64,000 bases of DNA, taken from NCBI GenBank assembly GCA_913056395.1, contig CAJXMG010000011.1, positions 1 to 64,000 on the forward strand. Direction: 5' to 3'. The position numbers were made by a program, and so were the translations under genes. Source of the stretch: an uncultured bacterium. Lineage in GTDB: Bacteria; Planctomycetota; UBA8108; UBA1146. The notes below the pieces were generated by a model. The model did not search any database and was not told the origin of the DNA. It saw only the letters and a program-made list of their open reading frames with translations. Of this stretch, positions 1 to 8,482 are shown in pieces (the stretch's first letter is position 1; each line of letters starts with the position of its first letter).

Positions 1-2064
1 TGCGATGTTCTGAACGGTTTCGCAACGGACTGCGATTTCAATGGGGTCCTCGACGTGTGCGATATCAGCGCAGGAGCCCCTGATTGTGATTTCAACGGCT
101 TACCCGATGTCTGTCAGGCCGATACGGACTCAGATGGCACCATCGATCCCTGTGACGACGACATAGACGGCGATGGAATCCCCAACGCCTGTGATATCGA
201 CCAGACCGCCGGGAGCGATTGTGATGCCGACGGCCAGGACGACAGTTGCCAGACCGATACCGACTCGGACGGCACCATCGATCCCTGCGACGACGATCTC
301 GATGGTGATGGCGTTCCCAACTCCTGTGATGTCGATCAAACCTTGGGATCGGACTGTGATCTCGACGGACAGGACGACTCCTGCCAAGTCGACACCGATT
401 CAGACGGCACCATCGATGCGTGCGACGACGACATAGACGGCGACGGTATTCCCAACGCTTGTGATGTGGATCAAACCTCCGGCGCTGACTGTGATCTCGA
501 TGGCCAAGACGACTCTTGCCAAAGTGATTCTGACTCTGACGGGGCAATCGATGCCTGTGACTCGGATGATGATGGCGACGGCGTTCCTGATACCACCGAT
601 CAACATCCCCTCGACCCACTCCAATGCCTCGACACCGATCAAGACGGCTGCGATGACTGCTCCAATGGCTTCTTCAACCCGTCGAACGACGGTCTCGATA
701 CAGATGGGGATGGCACATGCGACATCGGAGATTCTGATCTTGATGGAGATGGCATTTCCAATGACTGCGACGTCGATCAAACCGCTGGTGATGATTGTGA
801 CAGCGACGGCCGAGACGACAGTTGCCAACCAGACGAAGACAACGATGGAACCATCAATCCTTGCGATGACGATCTCGACGGCGATGGCATTCCCAACACC
901 TGTGACACTAATCAAACCTCAGGTTCCGATTGTGATCTCGACGGCCAGATTGACAGTTGTCAGGAAGATACCGACTCAGATGGCACCATCGATCCGTGCG
1001 ACGACGACATCGATGGCGACGGCATTGCCAATGACTGCGATGTCGATCAAACGAGTGGCGCAGATTGTGATCTGAACGGACTGGACGATACCTGTCAGCT
1101 GGATATCGACAGCGACGGCACCATCGATCCTTGTGACGACGACGACGACGGAGATGGAATTCCAGACTCATGCGACGTCACCGCCAACGGGCAACCTGAC
1201 CCATCTGTGGATTACACGATGTACTTTGATACGTCTCAGGTGGGACAGAGTGGATCAACAATTCAAATTCGCTGCATGCTGGATAACCCCGGAGGAGACC
1301 TCGCTGGTTGGTCTTTTGCTGTTTGTGAAGACAGCAGCTCCGATGATTACGACTTCACCAACGCGATGACCGGTGAAGCAGCATTGACCGCTAACGGTGG
1401 AACATCTGTGGCCTTTGACGAATTCTCTGTTTGTCCCGGTGAAGGAGTCTATCAAGGTGTAGTCGTCGATTTTGTGGGTATCAATACACTGCCCTCCGGA
1501 TTCGGCAACGAATTGCTTGTTATCGATGTCGTGCTTTTAGGGCCAAATGGCACCTATGCACCTGTCGATTACTGCAACTCAACCCTGTGTACCGGTAGTA
1601 CCAATCCCTTTGAAACTTTAGTCGTTCCGCCTGGAGGCACTCCTCCCACCGTTCCAGAACAATTGACGGGTTTCATTGAAATCACTGAGAACGAATTAAG
1701 TGACTGCAATTCCAATGGGATTTGGGATGCCTGTGAGATTGCTCAGGGACTTGAAGATGCCAATGGCAACGGTATCCCTGACGAGTGTGAAGAGATTTTC
1801 TTCCGGCGTGGAGATGTCAATGGAGATGGCTCCATCAATGTCGCCGATGGCATCGCTGCGCTCGCCTACCTCTTTACCGGTGGAAGCATCAGCTGTGCCG
1901 ATGCCGCCGACAGTAATGACGATGGCGCCATCGACGTTGCCGACGGTATCCAAATCCTCGGCTACCTCTTCAGCGGCACCGGCGACCTGCCGGCACCCTT
2001 CCCCACCTGCGGCACTGATCCCACGGCGGATGCCCTGGAATGTGAAATTTACAACGGTTGCTAG
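1..2064 (+). CDS. Secreted Asp-rich calcium-binding repeat protein with cohesin-like region and C-terminal dockerin-like module (5' partial)
   Basis: The reading frame is open from base 1, so the true start and signal peptide lie outside the window. Visible order: a 45-residue repeat of the DTDSDGTIDPCDDD..DGDGIPN type (thrombospondin type 3-like, acidic, Cys-paired); from about base 1200 a beta-rich stretch resembling planctomycete cohesin-like domains (GWSFAVC, FEVV-like strands); a short DCNSNGIWDAC/NGNGIPDECE pair; then a dockerin-like module from base 1804 with two DxNxDG loops (GDVNGDGSINVAD, DSNDDGAIDVAD). The Asp loops should bind calcium and the protein is probably extracellular or surface-bound. 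Cohesin- and dockerin-like parts on one chain could allow self-association, which is inference. An intrinsic terminator follows at 2082. Confidence 0.85.
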   Translation, partial: CDVLNGFATDCDFNGVLDVCDISAGAPDCDFNGLPDVCQADTDSDGTIDPCDDDIDGDGIPNACDIDQTAGSDCDADGQDDSCQTDTDSDGTIDPCDDDLDGDGVPNSCDVDQTLGSDCDLDGQDDSCQVDTDSDGTIDACDDDIDGDGIPNACDVDQTSGADCDLDGQDDSCQSDSDSDGAIDACDSDDDGDGVPDTTDQHPLDPLQCLDTDQDGCDDCSNGFFNPSNDGLDTDGDGTCDIGDSDLDGDGISNDCDVDQTAGDDCDSDGRDDSCQPDEDNDGTINPCDDDLDGDGIPNTCDTNQTSGSDCDLDGQIDSCQEDTDSDGTIDPCDDDIDGDGIANDCDVDQTSGADCDLNGLDDTCQLDIDSDGTIDPCDDDDDGDGIPDSCDVTANGQPDPSVDYTMYFDTSQVGQSGSTIQIRCMLDNPGGDLAGWSFAVCEDSSSDDYDFTNAMTGEAALTANGGTSVAFDEFSVCPGEGVYQGVVVDFVGINTLPSGFGNELLVIDVVLLGPNGTYAPVDYCNSTLCTGSTNPFETLVVPPGGTPPTVPEQLTGFIEITENELSDCNSNGIWDACEIAQGLEDANGNGIPDECEEIFFRRGDVNGDGSINVADGIAALAYLFTGGSISCADAADSNDDGAIDVADGIQILGYLFSGTGDLPAPFPTCGTDPTADALECEIYNGC
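121..1160 (+). repeat. 135-bp in-frame tandem coding repeat (45 codons)
   Basis: Units begin with GAT-AC(C)-GAC-TC at 121, 256, 391 and 526, then again at 832, 967 and 1102, each exactly 135 bp apart. Between about 541 and 831 the pattern is degenerate and contains an insertion. Each unit encodes two Asp loops and a conserved Cys pair. The repeats are conserved at DNA level as well as in protein, which points to recent unit duplication or gene conversion. Confidence 0.85.
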
Positions 2065-2081
2065 AATCGACTCCCACAAAT

Positions 2082-2121
2082 AGCGGGTGACTGGGGGCTC
2101 CCCCTGGTCACCCGCTTTTTG
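2082..2121 (+). terminator. Intrinsic terminator after the repeat protein
   Basis: A 10-bp stem (AGCGGGTGAC with GTCACCCGCT) with a G/C-rich inner stem is followed directly by TTTTT. It lies 18 nt after the stop codon. Confidence 0.85.
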
Positions 2122-2175
2122 TAATTTGGATTCTGTCGTTGACCGTACTCACTCTCTCAGAAACCCGGTGGTTCC

Positions 2176-2820
2176 ATGGCACTGTCTCCCAAAGCTCAGG
2201 AAGTGATTGCTCAACTCGAGACGGAATCTCCCAAGATGGGGGATATCAAGAAGCTCGCCAAAACCATCAAGAAGGACACGGAACTGGCGTGGGAACTTTG
2301 GGGGACGGGGGAGTACGTTCCCCGATTACTGGCGGCACTGATCTTCGACCCCAAAAAACTGACCGAAGATGACTTCCACCAGTTTGCCAATGAGATGACG
2401 GTGCACGATGAAAAGCAGCGTCACCAGATGGGGGACTGGCTGCTGGCGCATCAGTTGATGAAGAGCAAGGATCTGACCGCCTCCATGCTGACCTGGATGG
2501 AAAACCCGCTCCCCATCCTGCGACGCTTCTTCTGGTATCACCAGCTGCGCCTGCGCTGGACCGGCAAAACCCCTCCACCGGAAAACAGTGCTGAGCTAAT
2601 GGACGCCATCGAGGAAAAACTCGGCAGCGAAGACCCGGATGTGCAGTGGGCGATGAACGGTTGCGCCGGCTGGATCGGTGTCTTTGAACCCGAGTTCCGT
2701 GAACGCTGCGTTCAATTGGGAGAATCACTCGCACTGTATAAAGAAGAGAAGGTGCCCAAGAACTGCACCCCCAATTACCTGCCCGAGTTTATTCGCATCG
2801 AGGTGGGAAAACGGGAATAG
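2176..2820 (+). CDS. DNA alkylation repair protein (AlkD-like HEAT-repeat glycosylase)
   Basis: The 214-residue, all-helical protein matches the DNA alkylation repair family (PF08713) in length and pattern: paired helices of the ..AWELW.....R.LA..I.DPK.. type, an LLAHQLM segment, and a W.....P..RR.FWYHQLRLRW block typical of the HEAT-like array. AlkD excises N3- and N7-alkylated purines without base flipping; that role is inferred here from the fold family only, and I cannot verify the catalytic Asp and Trp by alignment. It stands alone, about 110 nt after the preceding gene and convergent with the orphan at 2943. The ATG at 2176 has only a weak GGTGG ribosome site. Confidence 0.75.
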   Translation: MALSPKAQEVIAQLETESPKMGDIKKLAKTIKKDTELAWELWGTGEYVPRLLAALIFDPKKLTEDDFHQFANEMTVHDEKQRHQMGDWLLAHQLMKSKDLTASMLTWMENPLPILRRFFWYHQLRLRWTGKTPPPENSAELMDAIEEKLGSEDPDVQWAMNGCAGWIGVFEPEFRERCVQLGESLALYKEEKVPKNCTPNYLPEFIRIEVGKRE

Positions 2821-2942
2821 CGGTCTCGACTTTCCCGCTGAGAATCATTTGTTTCTCGACGCGACCTGGGTCTTGTGGGAGGACGACCAGGAGAAGGAAG
2901 CGCGCATCTTCCCCATGGTTCGACGCTGACCCTGTTCACCGT

Positions 2943-3788
2943 TTAACCTGCAAGCCTCCAGTGGCTGTTATGGGGAACCACTCTGCATTCAGACTGATCC
3001 GTTTCGACACTTTTCAGTCCATTGAAGACGTAGTGGCACAATCTTGTGACGATGCGCCGGCGTTCCGGAACCATGTATCGCTGCAAATAACTGTTAAAGA
3101 ATCCTCTTGGCAGAACCGCTTCTCCGAAACGGACCAACAGGGATGAGATGGGGTGGTCGATGTCTTCACGCCTGACCTGCGCCTCAAGCCCTCCGATAAC
3201 TTCATAGCGCCCGTCACAGCCATGGGGTTTGACAACCAGAGCACTCGAATAACGGGTAACGCCGCGGATCCCCACCGCCAGAGATTCGTAATGATCTCCG
3301 GTTTGGCGTGAAGCCACCGCCAAGACGATGGGCACCTTGACCCTGGACCCAAAGAAGCGGGTGACCGATCGAAGCAGTGGAGGGATCTGACTGCCCATAT
3401 CTTTCAACTGCTGCTGTGCAAACTCCCTGTTGAGGCCGATGTCAAAACAGAGAATGCCGAGTGTTTTGATTCCATCACCTCGATTGATGTAATCGACCAA
3501 CTGTTGCAGATCTTCTTTCAGATGCTGTTCGGTCAGGGCAAGAATTTGTGCAGGGATCTGAAGCTTCCCTCTTTCACCCGAGACACACTTTTGTTCGCCG
3601 GTCACATCGAGCAGGACACTCTGGTGGAAAGATGGCAGACCACCAAATCGATCATTCATCAGCTGTACCACCGATTCAAAATCCCGGTCACTTCTAACCT
3701 CGAATCGCTGGTCATTCAATTGTGTGAAATCCAGAGGCTCGACAGCGTCCGTGCTTTTGTGATTGCTGATTTTTTTCATGGTCTTCAC
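2943..3788 (-). CDS. Hypothetical protein, 281 residues
   Basis: I do not recognise this protein. It is soluble, lacks a signal peptide and starts with a basic stretch (MKTMKKISNHK). The middle has alternating strands and helices (TLGILCFDIGLN, KVPIVLAVASRQ, YESLAVGIRGV) that suggest an alpha/beta fold, followed by a basic C-terminal third with PERRRIVTRLC. No catalytic motif is obvious. Codon use looks like that of its neighbours, which supports coding. It is monocistronic, convergent with the alkylation repair gene and downstream of the terminator at 3881. Confidence 0.6.
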   Translation of the reverse strand: MKTMKKISNHKSTDAVEPLDFTQLNDQRFEVRSDRDFESVVQLMNDRFGGLPSFHQSVLLDVTGEQKCVSGERGKLQIPAQILALTEQHLKEDLQQLVDYINRGDGIKTLGILCFDIGLNREFAQQQLKDMGSQIPPLLRSVTRFFGSRVKVPIVLAVASRQTGDHYESLAVGIRGVTRYSSALVVKPHGCDGRYEVIGGLEAQVRREDIDHPISSLLVRFGEAVLPRGFFNSYLQRYMVPERRRIVTRLCHYVFNGLKSVETDQSECRVVPHNSHWRLAG

Positions 3789-3880
3789 CCACTCTCTTCA
3801 AGTGAAATCCGATACATGAAAAAAGTCGGACAACCTCCAACTATCTGAAGTACTTCACTTTAGTCGCTGGGAATGGGAAC

Positions 3881-3925
3881 AAAAAATCATGGCCGCAGAC
3901 AATCACTGTTGCCTGCGGCCATGAT
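3881..3925 (-). terminator. Intrinsic terminator (minus strand)
   Basis: A 13-bp perfect inverted repeat (ATCATGGCCGCAG at 3886-3898, CTGCGGCCATGAT at 3913-3925) is followed on the minus strand by TTTTTT. The only minus-strand candidate that can use it is the small gene at 3974-4147. Confidence 0.8.
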
Positions 3926-3973
3926 TCGAATCTTTAGAGATGGCTGACTCTCTCAACTCAGCAAATGCCCTGC

Positions 3974-4147
3974 TTACCCTCGAAGGAAATAAAAGTAACT
4001 CGGGAATTCAAAACTGGAATGAGCTGGAAAACCGAATGCGCCGCAATTGTTGCAGCCGGTGTTTTTGCATTCACGTCTACGCTCGTGACTTCCTGAATCT
4101 TCTTCTCCACGACTCTGGTCACCGTCGCTGTTGCGATTGTCTTCCAT
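3974..4147 (-). CDS. Candidate small Cys-containing protein, 57 residues
   Basis: This gene is called from signals, not homology. The ATG at 4147 is preceded by a strong AAGGGAGG ribosome site with 5-nt spacing, and the frame ends at TAA 49 nt before a minus-strand terminator. The protein is polar and Asp/Glu/Arg-rich over residues 1-26, then has a CKNTGCNNCG motif (Cys27, Cys32, Cys35), then a Phe/Tyr-rich tail. The Cys pattern would suit a metal site or disulfides. A leader-plus-core layout like a peptide precursor is also conceivable, but no modifying enzyme is nearby. An overlapping open frame (3958-4278) has only a TTG start and no ribosome site, so I prefer this one. Confidence 0.45.
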   Translation of the reverse strand: MEDNRNSDGDQSRGEEDSGSHERRRECKNTGCNNCGAFGFPAHSSFEFPSYFYFLRG

Positions 4148-4340
4148 GGTGACCTCCCTTCATTAGTGAAAAATCCCGAAGGACCACTTGGCGGGACCGG
4201 AATTTTTAAAGCCGGCTGTAATCGTGCATCAGGCCCTATCTCATGCCTTTTTTGAAATTCGGGTCCGATCGCCAGCAAAAACAGGATTGATCTCTCCTAG
4301 TGACGATTGCTAGGAAATCAAAAAGAGTGCGGTTGTTGTC

Positions 4341-4808
4341 ATGAATCAGCAGAACAGTTCCGGTTCATTTTTACCTTTTGCGGCTATCTTTTCCCTCGCT
4401 GTTTCATTTGGAATGACCTGGTTCACGATCAGTGGAGTGGGGCATTCCGATCCTTCAGGCGGCCACGGATCGTCGATGCCCGCATTCATGTCGGGGATGA
4501 ACTTCAACGTCAATGCGATCAATGGATCGATCACATTGGGGCCTGTCGATCTGCCTATCTGGTTGATCATCACCTTGGGAATCGTCGGTATTCTGCTGAC
4601 CTTGCCGAAGATTCAACAAGCAAGCTCGGCGCCCAAGGGAGTGGCAGTTGCGCTAATCGGGGTCGCAGCCCTCGCCTCTCTGATGGCTTTCGTTCCATCT
4701 GAAGCACAGGTTGGAAGCGGTCCGATCTTTGCGATTGCCGGCGCAGTTATGGGCATGGTCCACGCCTTTCGTCCTTTGGTTCCGGTTTCCGACGAACAGA
4801 ACGCCTGA
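4341..4808 (+). CDS. Small integral membrane protein, 155 residues
   Basis: About four hydrophobic helices are visible, near residues 10-32, 72-91, 97-117 and 124-142. A Gly/Ser/His/Met-rich loop (GVGHSDPSGGHGSSMPAFMSGM) follows the first helix and could face the periplasm. No family is recognised. The His/Met-rich loop could bind metal, but that is only a suggestion. The gene is monocistronic with its own terminator at 4834. The ribosome site before ATG 4341 is weak. Confidence 0.65.
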   Translation: MNQQNSSGSFLPFAAIFSLAVSFGMTWFTISGVGHSDPSGGHGSSMPAFMSGMNFNVNAINGSITLGPVDLPIWLIITLGIVGILLTLPKIQQASSAPKGVAVALIGVAALASLMAFVPSEAQVGSGPIFAIAGAVMGMVHAFRPLVPVSDEQNA

Positions 4809-4833
4809 TCAATTCCCCCACCCATCAACTTCG

Positions 4834-4871
4834 AAAAAACCCCGAGCAGCCAAGCTTCTCAGGGGTTTTTT
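4834..4871 (+). terminator. Intrinsic terminator
   Basis: AAAAAACCCCGAG pairs with CTC-A-GGGGTTTTTT around a short loop. The U-tract lies on the plus strand after the membrane protein gene, and the symmetric A-tract could make it bidirectional. Confidence 0.85.
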
Positions 4872-5090
4872 CATCGCACATCATTACAAACAAATACGTC
4901 TATTCAAAAAGTTATTGTAAGAAATTTCATAAAGTACTTATCAAGCTTGTCCTATCAACAGAGATAAGCGGATCACAGTTAAAGTCAGATTTTTTCATGA
5001 CCACAAAGTGGGGACTCGCACTTTTGAGCCCACTCAGTCAAACTACTTTTTCATTAGATGTATTTATGTAATCCCGTGAAGGAGGGAAAA

Positions 5091-6215
5091 ATGAGTAGAG
5101 GTTTTTTACTAGCCTGTAGTTTACTTTTTTGGAGTTCCAACCTGTCCTTTGCAGGGGATGACTCTCCATTTCTCCACTTTACCTTAGGCACAGAAGGACT
5201 TCCTGCTTCTGTGATCGGCGAACCCGTCGACGATACCGAGGTTGAACTGGAAAGATTCGCTGGCGGCATCGAGATTGAAGCTGAGACACGTGGATTGATT
5301 CCTTTCCATGCGTACACCATTTGGGCCCTCGTTTTCAATAACCCCGACGGCTGTAATGACGACTGCGGAATTGCAGACGATATCGGGCCCAACTCCGGCT
5401 TCTCAGCGCTGTGGAGCGGGGTCGGTTTTGTTGCCGACGAAGATGGAGAGGCAGACTTTGAAACCGTGATGTACGAGGGTGTCGCCCCTGGAGAAGTGAT
5501 GATGGGAGACGGTTTGACGGACGCTGAAAATGCCGTGATCCATCTGATCGTTCGTTATCACGGACCCGCAGCCTTCGATGATCCTGAGCTACTTGATGCA
5601 CAGATTTCGACCTTTGCCGGTGGCTGTGATCTGTATGTCTGTGACGACGTCCAATACGCCATCCTCAACGGCGGAGATGATGACGAAGACGATGAGGACG
5701 AAGGTGAGGAAGATGAGTTTCAATTCGTCGAATTCACCATCGAAAGCCCGCTGAACCTGTCCTCTTCCGGAGATGTCATCGACGACTCTGAAATCGAGTT
5801 CGAGCGTTTCGATGACGGCTTCTACATCGAGGCCGAGACTTCAGGGTTGATTCCCGGGCACACCTACACCATTTGGGCTGGAGTCTTCAACGATCCCGAC
5901 GAATGCTATGACGAGTGCGATATCACAGACTTCGGGGTAGACGGCTGGTCGATCATCTGGACCGGAGTGGGGCTGATCGCCGACGAAGATGGAGAAATCG
6001 AATTTGATGCCCTGGTCATCGAAAACGAGCCCGCCGGCGAAATCGTCACGGGTCCTGGACTGGTGGATATGGGCAACGCAGAAATCCACCTCTTTATTCG
6101 CAGTCATGGTCCCGCTTCGGATGACCCAGCTGTGCTGGAAGAACAATTGAGCATGCTCATGGGAGGTTGCGCACTGTACGGCTGTGACGTTCCGCAGTAC
6201 GCAGTTCTCGAATAG
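5091..6215 (+). CDS. Secreted protein with two tandem copies of one domain joined by an acidic linker
   Basis: The start is set at ATG 5091 because AAGGAGGG lies 6 nt upstream and the next residues form a clean signal peptide (MSRGFLLACSLLFW..LSFAG). The open frame itself begins at 5058. Two homologous halves (about residues 27-182 and 205-374) share the order ..IE.EFERF..G..IEAET.GLIP.H.YTIWA.VFN.PD.C.D.C.I.D.., ..W.GVG..ADEDGE..F.., EIHL.IR.HGPA and a C-terminal GGC.LY.CD..QYA. The linker is a run of Asp and Glu. The paired Cys residues suggest disulfides and an exported location. I recognise the pattern as a recurrent exported-protein family but know no function for it. Confidence 0.8.
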   Translation: MSRGFLLACSLLFWSSNLSFAGDDSPFLHFTLGTEGLPASVIGEPVDDTEVELERFAGGIEIEAETRGLIPFHAYTIWALVFNNPDGCNDDCGIADDIGPNSGFSALWSGVGFVADEDGEADFETVMYEGVAPGEVMMGDGLTDAENAVIHLIVRYHGPAAFDDPELLDAQISTFAGGCDLYVCDDVQYAILNGGDDDEDDEDEGEEDEFQFVEFTIESPLNLSSSGDVIDDSEIEFERFDDGFYIEAETSGLIPGHTYTIWAGVFNDPDECYDECDITDFGVDGWSIIWTGVGLIADEDGEIEFDALVIENEPAGEIVTGPGLVDMGNAEIHLFIRSHGPASDDPAVLEEQLSMLMGGCALYGCDVPQYAVLE

Positions 6216-6265
6216 TCCCTGCAGAGATTGCTGAATGACCGGGCTTCATTTTCCGGGAATTACTG

Positions 6266-6304
6266 AAAGCGGCCGCTCTTTTGGAAAAGGGCGGCCGCTT
6301 TTTT
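6266..6304 (+). terminator. Intrinsic terminator
   Basis: AAAGCGGCCGC (6266-6276) pairs with GCGGCCGCTTT (6291-6301), followed by further T residues, 50 nt after the secreted protein's stop codon. Confidence 0.9.
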
Positions 6305-6402
6305 AGGGGACGATTCACCCATCCCGAAAAGCAGACCCTGTAACCACTTATTCAACAGAGCGCCGGAAATGAGGCAGCTCTGAAAGAGCACGATAACTCC
6401 AT

Positions 6403-6438
6403 AAAAAAACGGGAGGCCAAAAGAAAATGGCTCTCCCG
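6403..6438 (-). terminator. Orphan terminator-like hairpin on the minus strand
   Basis: CGGGAGGCC (6410-6418) pairs with GGC-T-CTCCCG (6429-6438, one bulge), and the minus strand continues into TTTTTTT. No convincing minus-strand gene lies upstream of it; it may end antisense transcription from the cupin gene or belong to the cupin leader. Confidence 0.4.
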
Positions 6439-6494
6439 ATTTGAAAAACTGTTTTGGAATGCAGTTGTTTTAGAATAGTAAGGAAAGAGCCGAC

Positions 6495-6869
6495 ATGACT
6501 CTGCCTGAAAATATGGACCTGATCCTGCGTCGTTTTGAAGAGCCTGATGAAGTTCGTGAGTTTCCCTATGGCCGCTTCGAGATCATCACCATCGCCGGCA
6601 TGACCATCGGCAAGGCCACCTATGAACCGGGCTGGAAATGGTCTGAACACTCCGGCAAAGCTTTGGGTAAATCCTTCTGTGAAGTGGAACACCTGTGCCT
6701 GGCATTGTCGGGAAAGGTTACCGTCGCTTTTGAAGGTGAACCGGTACAGGTGATGACCCCCGGGACCCTTTTCTACGTCTCGACCAAACCTCACGACAGC
6801 TGGGTAGTGGGGGAAGAACCCTATGTTTCAATCCACTTCCTTGGGGCGTCGGAATACACGACGCGCTGA
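6495..6869 (+). CDS. Single-domain cupin protein, 124 residues
   Basis: The chain is one double-stranded beta-helix cupin. Motif 1 is present in modified form (Gly-Trp-Lys-Trp-Ser-Glu-His near residues 50-56, with HLCLALSGKVTV), and motif 2 is PGTLFYVSTKPHDSWVVG. Metal ligands appear to include His56, Glu68, His70 and His98, so a bound Fe, Mn or Ni ion is plausible. The substrate is unknown; small cupins serve as isomerases, dioxygenases or sensors. AGGAAAGAG lies upstream of the ATG. It converges on the porin gene across a shared terminator. Confidence 0.75.
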   Translation: MTLPENMDLILRRFEEPDEVREFPYGRFEIITIAGMTIGKATYEPGWKWSEHSGKALGKSFCEVEHLCLALSGKVTVAFEGEPVQVMTPGTLFYVSTKPHDSWVVGEEPYVSIHFLGASEYTTR

Positions 6870-6888
6870 GAAGATCAGGGATGCCAAA

Positions 6889-6927
6889 CAAAAAGCCCCG
6901 GGCGGTGTAACCGCCCGGGGCTTTTTT
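6889..6927. terminator. Bidirectional terminator between convergent genes
   Basis: AAAAAGCCCCGGGCGG pairs with CCGCCCGGGGCTTTTTT around GTGTAA. A-tract on one side and T-tract on the other let it serve both the cupin and the porin gene. Confidence 0.9.
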
Positions 6928-6944
6928 CATCGACAACGAAACGT

Positions 6945-8051
6945 CTAGAACTTGTAGGTGAAGTACAGGTTGATGCGGTTGTCTTCCAGGTCTTCGGCGA
7001 TGCCATCCTGTGTAGTGGTCCACTGGATGAGATCGAGACCGACGGAGTACGCACCCCAACCCCACTTGTTGGTGAGGTACAGAGCCGAGTTCTCCAGACG
7101 ACCGCCAGCATTGACCATGGCGTCATCGGGATCATCCATCGTGTAGCCCACATAGGTGTTCCAGTTGTCACCGAAGGATGTTCCAACCTGGATCCAGCCG
7201 CCTTCTGTTTCGATTTCTTCGCCGCCCACATTGATACCCTGAGCGATGCCACCGCGGAAATCGGAAAGGTTGGAGCCGCTGAAAGCTTCCCCTTTGATGG
7301 TCCAGTTATCAGCAAGAGCGTACTGGAAATCGATGGCAAACAACTCGGTATCGAAAGTGTCGCCTGCAGATTTTTCTTCGGCACTGGCCACAGAGATTCC
7401 GAGGGAAAGTCCGTCGATCAGTGAGGCTCCCAGTCTCGCTTGCAAGCCTGGCATACCGGCCTCTTCGCCATCCTTGATGTTATTGCCGTCGCGATCTTTC
7501 TGATCGACTGCGCCGGTGAGTCCGGCAGCCACCGCGAAATCGAGGCCGTCACTGAGGCTTCTGGAATAACGAATCTGCGTCCGGCGATCTCCAAGGTTAC
7601 CCGTGTTCCACATCAGGGTGTCACTGTTGGCTGCGGGGTAGAGAGGAGAAACAAGATCCCAGGTTTGACCGATGAGCAACTGAGCATCGCCCATGTCCAG
7701 GGTCATGTAGGCGTGACGATAACGCGGCCTTGCACGGGAATCACTGCCACCATTTTGGAAATCGATTTCGAGTTTACCACCAATGGTTCCCAGATCTCCG
7801 ACTTCACCGCCGTTGTAGTTCATACCAAAGCGGGTCAAGCGCGGATGCAGGGTGAAGTTGTCCTCAGTGCCATCGACGATCCACTGTGGCGACTGTGCGC
7901 TGTTGGGGCGCTGGCTGTCGATGATGAAATCAGTCCGAATAAATCCGTAAAAATCGATGGTGCTTCCACCTTTGGAGGTGGTGGATTGACCCTGGACAGG
8001 CGCCGTAGCGAGCATGCTCAACACCAACAAAACAAACATGAAATGCTTCAT
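6945..8051 (-). CDS. Outer-membrane porin, DcaP-like
   Basis: A 368-residue beta-barrel protein. The start at 8051 is chosen because AAAGGA precedes the ATG and residues 1-21 form a signal peptide (MKHFMFVLLVLSML..), while the upstream frame is polar. After the signal comes STIDFYGFIRTDFI, the N-terminal strand pattern of DcaP-like porins, then alternating amphipathic strands and a C-terminal ..NLYFTYKF with the terminal Phe expected for BAM recognition. It would form a diffusion channel for small, probably anionic, solutes in the outer membrane. It is divergent from the symporter at 8483, which might use the same solutes; that link is inference. Confidence 0.8.
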   Translation of the reverse strand: MKHFMFVLLVLSMLATAPVQGQSTTSKGGSTIDFYGFIRTDFIIDSQRPNSAQSPQWIVDGTEDNFTLHPRLTRFGMNYNGGEVGDLGTIGGKLEIDFQNGGSDSRARPRYRHAYMTLDMGDAQLLIGQTWDLVSPLYPAANSDTLMWNTGNLGDRRTQIRYSRSLSDGLDFAVAAGLTGAVDQKDRDGNNIKDGEEAGMPGLQARLGASLIDGLSLGISVASAEEKSAGDTFDTELFAIDFQYALADNWTIKGEAFSGSNLSDFRGGIAQGINVGGEEIETEGGWIQVGTSFGDNWNTYVGYTMDDPDDAMVNAGGRLENSALYLTNKWGWGAYSVGLDLIQWTTTQDGIAEDLEDNRINLYFTYKF

Positions 8052-8482
8052 GAAAAATCCTTTCTCCCCTTGAAAAGAACCGGAATCATCGCGGGGGGAT
8101 CGATGCCGGATCGGCATGAAACATCATTGGAAATCGCCCATCCACTGCTCTTCCTGCAAATTTTTAATTCTTCAAACTGGAGCAAGACGACTCCCTGAAA
8201 AGGAAGTGTTGAATCCCATGATTGACCACAGGAGAAAATCAGGGCTGTCTGAAGATGAAGGCTATTGAAAACCGGAAGAAACCGGCGCCTGTCATGATCT
8301 CGCCAGGGTTTCCCAAACCGGTCAAACCGGTGTGACTTCGACGATCCTGCCGCCGCCACACCGATCGTGACCAGAGAGGCTCGGAAACTCCCTCGCTCCC
8401 CCTTGCAAGCCCGTACCTTGCATCGGATCAGAACCGGAAGCAAGGCCCTGCCAAAATTCTCTGGGCCGTGTAAACTCCCTCC
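8052..8482. other. Intergenic region between divergent porin and symporter genes
   Basis: This 431-nt gap carries the divergent leaders of both genes. I see the porin ribosome site, a short palindrome ATGCCGGATCGGCAT near 8102, and a direct repeat of CAAACCGGT near 8315. No convincing -35/-10 pair or small gene was found. The symporter start lacks a clear Shine-Dalgarno sequence. Confidence 0.5.

Noticed and set aside
121-1160. Regular repeats that might be taken for a CRISPR array
   Set aside because: The 135-bp units are wholly in frame and code for Asp-loop repeats. There are no short identical repeats with unique spacers and no cas genes.
3958-4278. 106-residue minus-strand frame overlapping the small Cys gene
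   Set aside because: It has only a TTG start without a ribosome site, while the overlapping 57-codon frame has a strong one.
6348-6794. 148-residue minus-strand frame ending near the orphan hairpin
   Set aside because: It is antisense to a clear cupin gene, lacks a ribosome site and has no family traits; only the hairpin speaks for it.
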